This document shows, piece by piece, positions 58,154-64,000 of a stretch of 64,000 nt of DNA (position 1 is its first letter; every line of letters begins with the position of its first letter). The DNA is from Haplosporangium gracile (taxonomy: Eukaryota; Mortierellomycota; Mortierellomycetes; Mortierellales; Mortierellaceae). The stretch lies in NCBI GenBank assembly GCA_015499985.1, contig JAAAUF010000075.1, forward strand, positions 3,737-67,736, in the 5' to 3' direction. Made by a program: the position numbers and the translations under genes. The notes below the pieces were generated by a model. That model did no database searches. It worked only from the letters and a program-made list of their open reading frames with translations, and was not told the DNA's origin.

Positions 58154-60803
58154 ATGCTCCTTGGCCCATTCACTCTACCAAGTCTGTCAACTACCGTCAA
58201 GCGCCTCTTTTTCTTGTCCTCACCACCACTCAGGACACGACTCTTCTCTTCACACGCAATACAGAGCACAACCAGGAGCCTCAAAGGAACAGCACAACAG
58301 CAGGGCCTTTCTTTCCTATCTTTCAACAAGTTACAACCTCGATACAAATCAATCATGACTGATCAAACCGACGGACCCGCCCCTTCAGGCTTCAAGAAAG
58401 TCACCGAGGGAAAAGCAACCATCCTCTTCCCCGACACCAACGAGGTCTTCTACAACCCCATCCAGGAATTCAACCGCGATATCTCCATCGCCGCCATCCG
58501 CACCTGGGACGAAATCTACCAGGAGGAGCGATCTACTCGCCTCGCCGAGAAAAAGTCTCGCAGGGAGGCCAACACCGCAAAGAGAGCCGCCGAGGGTCTT
58601 GAACCCTTGGCAGAGAAGGAATTCCCCGAAGGAAGCGACCCTTCGGCCACCCGTGGAATCACCATTTTGGAAGCACTCTCTGCCTCAGGACTTCGATCCA
58701 TTCGCTACGCAAAGGAGATCCCCAATGTCCGCCACATCCTCACGAACGATCTGGAAGCCGATGCTGTCACTTCGATCAAGCGCAACGCAGAGTTCAACGG
58801 AATTAGCTCCGCTCTTTTAGAACCTCACCAGGGAGATGCCATGTAAGGAGACATTTACAGGATACGATTTACTCCTTAGGGAAGGTCAAATTGCGTTATA
58901 AACCTTTGATCGATTGTAAATCGACTTCGCCACCGACTCATCCAACATGTACTCTTTTACCTTCCCGACGTCCCCTTTTTAGCGATGTCCTTTACCAGCA
59001 TCGCGACCCCCTGAAGCGTTACAATGTCATCGATCTGGACCCTTATGGAACCGCATCCCCCTTCATCGATGGCGCTGTCCAAGCGGTCTCTGACGGAGGT
59101 ATGAACGCTGACATTAAGGACTACACATTCATCTGATCTATGTTCTTGTGAACTGATATTTCCTTTGTTCTTGACCCTTTCAACACCCACTAGGATTGCT
59201 CTGCGTTACTTGCACGGATCTCGCAGTCCTTGCTGGAACCAACTATACTGAGACTTGGTACGATGGAGGCATTATTACGAGTAGACCATTCGGGACACAT
59301 CATGGATATATATGCGGACGAAATTAACAATCGGGAGGTCAATTGTCTAACACAACTTTGGGCAACCCTACCATCCACAATAGTTACGCCAAGTACGGAG
59401 GCCACCCTGTCAAGGCGGAGTTTTGTCATGAGGTTGCTCTTCGTTTGGTCTTGAACACTCTGTCGATCTCTGCTGCTCGCTACAAGAGACACATCGTCCC
59501 TATGGTTTCTCTCAGCATTGATTACTACCTCCGTGTTTTTGTCCGCGTTTACACTTCTGCCGCACAAGTCAAGTTGCTTGGCAGGTAAGAAAGGAGGCTT
59601 ACATGTAAACTTAACACGTGGTCGTTGTCTTGACTTCAATGCAGCTCACCGCTTTCTTACTTCTTCCCGATAGCAAAACATGCGTTGCCTATGTCTGTAC
59701 TGGATGTCAGTCTACCTACACTCAAGCTCTCGGAAAGACAACGAAAGGCGCTAAAGGAAACTTGAAGTTTGGCGTCAACACTGGACCACCTGTCGACAGC
59801 CGCTGCGAGCACTGCAACAGTCGATTCCATGTAAGCAGAATACACGCGAAACAAAGGAGCAAATCAAAGGCAGGACAGTGTAGCTTGTCAGGATCGATTG
59901 ACTAACAAATCTCATGGAATCTTTGTTTAGATTGCTGGACCCATGTGGGGCAAAGAGCTTCACTCGGTGCCTTTCATTGATCGCATGTTGAAGCATGTCA
60001 AGGATGCTTCTCATCTTTACAAAACTCAGCCTCGTATTTTGGGAATGCTCAGCGTCTGCAAGGAGGAGATCGAGGCACCATTCTACTATACCGCCAACGG
60101 ACTCTCGGGAACTGTGCACTGCACCAGCATTCCTCTTCTTCACATATCGTAAGTGATTCATGAAACTGCTTCGACTGTTACTTGTTACATCAGTAGTAGA
60201 GCCAATTCGACTTCTAACTGTAGTTGATACTGTTTATGTAGATCTGCACTCCTTCACCAGGAGTACAAGGTTTCTGGATCTCATGCTGCCCAGGGATCGA
60301 TTAAGACTGACGCGCCTCCTTCGGCTCTTTGGGATATCATGCGCTCCTGGGTCAAGTTAAACCCTGTTAAGAACATCAAGCCCGAGTCGCCTGCTGGCCG
60401 CATCTTGGCTGTCGAGCCTAAGACCATTGCCAATTTTGAGATGCACCCTGACGCAAAGTCAGAGTCAAGAAAGACCAACTTGGTGCGCTACCAAGTGAAC
60501 CCTACCAAGAACTGGGGACCACAGGCCAGAGCCGGCGGTGCCAACAAGCGCAAGGCGTAAGTCCTATAGTAACTATGGATGCGAGATGACAATAATATAA
60601 CTCTTGTATGACTTTGAATTAGTTGAACTAACATTTCGTACTCCATGCACTCATTATCCGTTTTTAGCGATGATGACAGCGCGAAGCCTTCTAAGAACGG
60701 AAAGACCGACAAGGTCAAGACCCAGGAAACAGGAGAGGGGACTACCTCTACACCTGAAGCTGGGGCCGATACGGCCATGAACATTGACTCCACCACTGCA
60801 TAA
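58154..60803 (+). CDS. TRM1: tRNA (guanine26-N2)-dimethyltransferase Trm1, two possible starts
   Basis: Eight exons: 58154-58842, 58983-59098, 59194-59257, 59384-59584, 59674-59830, 59931-60148, 60242-60556 and 60668-60803. From ATG 58355 the protein is 564 aa, a usual Trm1 length; from ATG 58154 it is 631 aa. Trm1 puts two methyl groups on G26 of tRNAs. Signs: FPDTNEVFYNPIQEFNRD near the start, the SAM-binding LEALSASGLRSIRYA and LTNDLEADAV, the catalytic-type DLDPYGTA, CVTCTDLAVLAG, and a zinc knuckle CTGC with CEHC. The 67-residue extension (basic, rich in Leu, Ser and Arg, no Asp or Glu) looks like a mitochondrial leader. Yeast TRM1 is known to make mitochondrial and nuclear forms from two in-frame ATGs. 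The first ATG has a weak context (TGCATGC), the second a better one (ATCATGA). Confidence 0.93.
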
Positions 60804-61212
60804 ATAATACACGCTCCATTTTTTTTACTCGACATGATATGTTTTTTGAATATCGAGAGCAAGGTTCATCATCATTGATATTTAACGCGTGGTCCGTGTT
60901 TTCTGTACGAGCTTTGACCTGACCCGGTTCGGCCATTTTTCGCAGTGGCAGTCACCTGCCCCGTTGATTTTTTCAGGGCCACATAAAAACAACAAAAAGC
61001 AGCGAGCAACCGTTTCTCCTTTTCACTCCCTTCACTCCTCACCCTTCCCCCTGTCTTCACTTTTTTACATCCACTCTCCTCGGCAGGATACTCACTCCTC
61101 TTTGCTTACCCTTTTTGCATTTCATCCGAACAACTCATATTCACTCAACTGCATTCACTTTCACTCTTGACCCATACGTTCACTCTTGTATAAGCATAAA
61201 ACTAACATCTTC
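60804..61212. other. intergenic region
   Basis: Short stretch between TRM1 and the TMEM245-like gene. It ends in a CT/CA-rich leader (61020-61200) typical of fungal promoters. No gene is seen. Confidence 0.55.
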
Positions 61213-64000
61213 ATGACACTACTGCACAGCATGCAGCCAAAGGACGCGCTCGTCCTCTGCACTGTCACCGTCCTCTTCATTTACTTTGGAATCATCCTCT
61301 GGACAAACTATGCAATGTAAGAAAAAACAAGGAGCAAAAAAAAGAAAAGAAAAAGTGCCATGAGACACAGTGCCATGTCATGAATCGTTGCTGAAAGTTA
61401 CCTATAAGCGTTGGAGACCAGAGAGAACTTCTACTGGAACAAAAGATACTCATTCTTCCTTCACTTCAATTGTATATAGCATTATTCCTTTCTGGACACC
61501 CATCTTTTGGGCAGCAGCGCTCTCCGTTCCTCTGGTAAGCAAGCGAAACGGAAACACGTATTAGCAAACAATCTATGTACAACGGTGACGTGAGAACTGA
61601 CCCACACCGACATTGTCTCTTTTCCTATAGCATGCACTGAAAACAAGACTGCTGCCTCCGCTTCATAATGCACTGGATAACGACCTCATGGACATCATCG
61701 CCTCGGCCATCGGAGGAGTTGCGACCTATATCCTGAAGGTAAGGCACCTTTTTTGCTTGTCGTATGAGCATACCTCTTTTGTATCGATAGCATATGTCAG
61801 AGCGCTCACTCGCATTAATTTTACTTTTTGTGACTTTTTTTTAGTTCTTCGTTGGGAGCCACATTGCCAATGCAATCAAGTCCCTCTTCCTCGGCTACTG
61901 CTATATCGTCTATATGCTCTGCGATGGCCGGCCACGCGACACCAAGGACAAGAAGACCGCCAACTCCACCAAAGACGAATCTTGGGCAAACGAAAAAATC
62001 GATCATGAGAACTTTTCGGAGGAGAGCCAGTTGAACAGGATTGACGATGATGACTACGAGCTGCACCCCGATTACCAAACACTTGTCGATCAGGAACGGG
62101 ACGGATATGCGCGCTCCGCCAGCTGGCCATCATACACCAACCTCCTGCGAGTAGCTTTCATCTACGGAATGCTTCAGCTTGGCACCCCTTCCGAACTCTG
62201 GACAGGAGTCAAGGCCATCTGGAGCGAGATTGAGTTTGGAACCCAGCAACAGTTCAACATTCTGATGGTCGCCATCTTGCTCCACATTAAGTACTCTTGC
62301 TTGGGCCAGATTGTTGCTATGATTGAACGCGTTATCTATCCCAAACTGACGCCGGACCAGTACAAAGAGCGGTCCATCATCAACACGGCCCCCAAGATGT
62401 TCAGGAAAGCCTTGCAAGAAAGCCTTAATTCTACACTTACCACCACTATTGTGTTGTCAACGATCGCTGTCGTTGGAACTTTGATCGCCATTCTGTCTGT
62501 CGGCGTCGCGCATGATGTTCAAGGACTTCTCGCACAAACACATTACAGAGTCATGGGCTTTAGAGAGGAGCAGGCACGGTGGACGCTCGACAATATTCAG
62601 GGGGCAGGATATTCATTGGCGCCCAAATCAGCTCTGGTCAGACAAGTGGACGACGCTCTGTCGCAGGCATACGACGCAGGACTTCAATGGTTCGACCCCA
62701 TTCTGAAGGATGCCTTCCCAGATCTCACTTGGGGCGCGACAGAGTGGGCGTTCCAGTTAGCCCATGTCGTCGTCGATTTGGATCACTTTCAGAATGCAGC
62801 GGCAGCAGCCAAGGCAGCAGCACAAGCATCCGCAGCAGCAGCGGCAGCAGCGGCGGCAGATGCCAAGGCCAAGGCCACTTGTGAGGCACCCGAGGAGAAG
62901 AAGGTTGACTTGAACGAATTGCTTCTTCACCCTGCCGATCAAACTACCTTTTCCTCGCAGGAGTTCGCTTCCACTCACACGGACAACGAGGAACACAACA
63001 GCCATAACGACATTAACCAAAATAACGACCATAACGACAGCAACGACATTAACGACACTAACGAAATTCGCGACCACGCGACTTTGGACGAGCCCGAGTT
63101 GTGGCCTATTCCCACCTTGCGATCTCTCCTACTTTCTGGGTCTGACAGTAAGGCTTCTTTCGGCATTCTTTCCGACAACGACAACAACAGCGACACATCA
63201 CGCCAAAAGGTCATCAACGTTTCGCAGGCGAAATATCTGCTGAGCATCATCTTTGGATACAAGGGCTTCGACACCCCCATGATGCTCTGGGGCTTCAACG
63301 TCTTCAACGACCTTCTCTTCCGCGGAATCCTCTTTATGCTGGTTCTGATGACATTCACCGGTCTCAAGGTCTCGCCTCTACAACGTCTCGGCTGGATCAT
63401 CGATCAGGCTTTGGGTTCATCGGCTACCTTTGGATCATTTCACCTCTCAGACACCTACTCTCCTGGTCGCGTCCTCGCCAAGAGCCTCGAGTTTTCGATC
63501 TCTGGAACGTTCATCTCGATGTTCAAGCTTTCGATCTACCACACTTTGTTCACGCTTGCCTGGACACATTTCCTGACGAATCGCGTTGCGCTCTTGGTCG
63601 CTGTCGGAGAAGCCTCTTCAGACTTTGTTCCCCTCAATTATGCATGGTTGACATCACTCTTTGGCATTGTCCTGACATTATTCCCAATTGCACCCAACTG
63701 GCTGGTTGCTCTTCCAGGAGGACTCGTTCACTTTTACATCTACGGTCAGAGATCTATGGAGGCCATTGTGATGGTCGTCGGACACCTCCTCTTGACAAAC
63801 TTGGTCGATGGCGCCGTTTGGGACTCGCACGTTGTCAAGAATGCTCGTCCAGGTGTCTCCTCGGCCTTTTGGTTGGGTCTGTGGGTCTTCTTGGGCGGCA
63901 TGAAGTGGGGACCTAAGGGTCTTTTGCTCGGACCTGTCTTCTTTGCCGCTGTCCCCTCGATCTGGTCGGCTCTGCTCGAGCTCCGCGGTAAGCCTTCAAG
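61213..64000 (+). CDS. TMEM245-like multi-pass membrane protein (AI-2E transporter family), partial
   Basis: Exons 61213-61316, 61480-61534, 61631-61738 and 61845 to the right edge join in frame; the 3' end is outside the window. More than 800 residues are seen. It has many hydrophobic helices: CTVTVLFIYFGIILW at the start, FWTPIFWAAALSVPL, IVLSTIAVVGTLIAILSVGVAHD, then a C-terminal block (LFGIVLTLFPIAPNWLVALPGG, AFWLGLWVFLGGMKWGPKGLLLGPVFF). The PNWLVALPGG and GPKGLLLGP-type blocks recall the AI-2E family/TMEM245. A long soluble loop (about 62770-63130) holds a poly-Ala stretch and an Asn/Asp/His-rich stretch. A GTAAGC at 63988 may begin another intron. A second ATG at 61231 is possible. Substrate unknown. 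Confidence 0.75.

Overview
The window is nuclear DNA of a filamentous fungus. Genes are intron-rich, with GT-AG introns usually of 60-200 nt, C-ending codons are preferred, and intergenic DNA is rich in homopolymers and CT tracts. The mix of genes (a tandem family of F-box/leucine-rich proteins, a decayed hAT transposase, a malic enzyme with a Ser-rich leader, an AI-2E/TMEM245-like membrane protein) fits an early-diverging lineage, most plausibly Mortierellomycota. That placement rests on general resemblance, not on a search.

Layout. 1.2-4.2 kb: CDP-alcohol phosphotransferase (last step of PE/PC synthesis). 4.6-10.9 kb: four tandem F-box-like genes, two intact and two collapsed by internal deletions. 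12.3-14.0 kb: Vip1-like RRM protein. 14.6-20.7 kb: a gene-poor, decayed island with a secreted-protein gene broken by one nonsense codon, two orphan coding fragments, a hairpin/tRNA-like element, a hAT transposase pseudogene and a small six-cysteine secreted protein. 20.9-24.2 kb: Erv41/ERGIC2 cargo receptor, divergent from a 98-residue orphan. 24.5-27.5 kb: Kelch-repeat single-pass membrane protein. 29.4-30.9 kb: BIG1/VOA1-like ER membrane protein. 31-35 kb: no gene recognised. 35.0-38.9 kb: malic enzyme. 39.6-41.5 kb: Hst3/Hst4-type sirtuin. 42.8-46.3 kb: transportin (karyopherin beta-2). 46.8-48.5 kb: aldo-keto reductase, divergent by 183 bp from an Eco1 cohesin acetyltransferase (48.7-51.0 kb). 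51.6-53.4 kb: O-fucosyltransferase-like type II membrane protein. 56.0-57.8 kb: sorting nexin Snx3/Grd19, divergent from Trm1 tRNA dimethyltransferase (58.2-60.8 kb). 61.2 kb to the right edge: TMEM245-like protein, cut by the window.

Most genes are housekeeping and not functionally linked. The loosest theme is secretory-pathway and membrane function (phosphotransferase, Erv41, BIG1/VOA1, Snx3, O-fucosyltransferase, Kelch receptor-like protein). Two genes, malic enzyme and Trm1, carry an upstream in-frame ATG before a leader that looks mitochondrial, so each could make two differently targeted forms. No clearly new biological system was found. The best leads are the F-box birth-and-death cluster, the dual-start enzymes, the cysteine-symmetric secreted protein and the decayed island around the hAT copy. 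Exon borders below were read by hand from splice motifs and frame continuity.
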